In this document: one piece after another, positions 36,930 to 64,000 of the stretch | Numbering within the stretch: position 1 is the stretch's first letter | Layout: the number at the start of each line of letters is the position of its first letter | NCBI GenBank assembly: GCA_013396915.1 | Contig: VWZL01002216.1 | Location: 153,644 to 217,643 of the forward strand | From: Stercorarius parasiticus | Lineage: Eukaryota > Chordata > Aves > Charadriiformes > Stercorariidae | Reading direction: 5' to 3' | DNA length: 64,000 nucleotides | Notes under the pieces: generated by a model | Told to the model about the DNA's origin: nothing | Seen by the model: the letters and a program-made list of their open reading frames with translations, nothing else | Database searches by the model: none | Position numbers and translations under genes: made by a program

Positions 36930-64000
<27,071 letters not shown>

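Overview
This window is eukaryotic nuclear DNA, most likely from a bird. It carries three multi-exon genes, all on the minus strand, with consensus GT-AG introns of roughly 0.1 to 6 kb. Two truncated CR1 LINE tails with ATTCTATG-type octamer ends point to a bird or other sauropsid. The gene order MED13 > INTS2 > BRIP1 (5' to 3' along the minus strand) matches the order I know from human 17q23. The products are close to the human proteins as I remember them. No prokaryotic, viral or phage genes were seen.

Layout by region. Positions 1-17,960 hold the 5' half of BRIP1/FANCJ: a predicted noncoding exon 1 and twelve coding exons (exons 2-13), about 658 codons that include the Walker A box, the Fe-S cysteines and the DEAH box. 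The remaining 3' exons lie to the left of the window. Positions 17,500-18,260 form a CpG-rich promoter with three CCAAT boxes, an E2F-like site and an RFX X-box. Positions about 18,345-36,880 hold a complete INTS2 gene: 24 coding exons whose lengths and phases sum to 1,192 codons plus a stop, a 1.4-kb 3'UTR and a poly(A) signal. Positions 36,240-37,215 form a second CpG-rich block containing the INTS2 start, with a consensus CRE and an ETS site. Positions about 36,932-64,000 hold the 3' part of MED13: a 3.85-kb 3'UTR and 24 exons encoding the last 1,842 residues. The first 330 or so residues lie to the right of the window.

The three products act in separate nuclear processes. MED13 links the CDK8 kinase module to Mediator. 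INTS2 is a scaffold subunit of the Integrator RNA-cleavage and termination complex. BRIP1 is a 5'-3' Fe-S helicase in interstrand crosslink repair. They are tandem neighbours, not an operon. The tandem is notably tight: the MED13 poly(A) signal lies about 145 bp upstream of the INTS2 ATG, and the INTS2 poly(A) signal lies about 400 bp upstream of BRIP1 exon 1.

Exon boundaries come from reading splice sites by eye, checking that the phase carries across every junction, and comparing with remembered human proteins. No alignment or transcript data were available. I found no previously undescribed system. The best leads are regulatory: a seed match for miR-208 in the MED13 3'UTR, the composite BRIP1 promoter, and the abutting gene ends.
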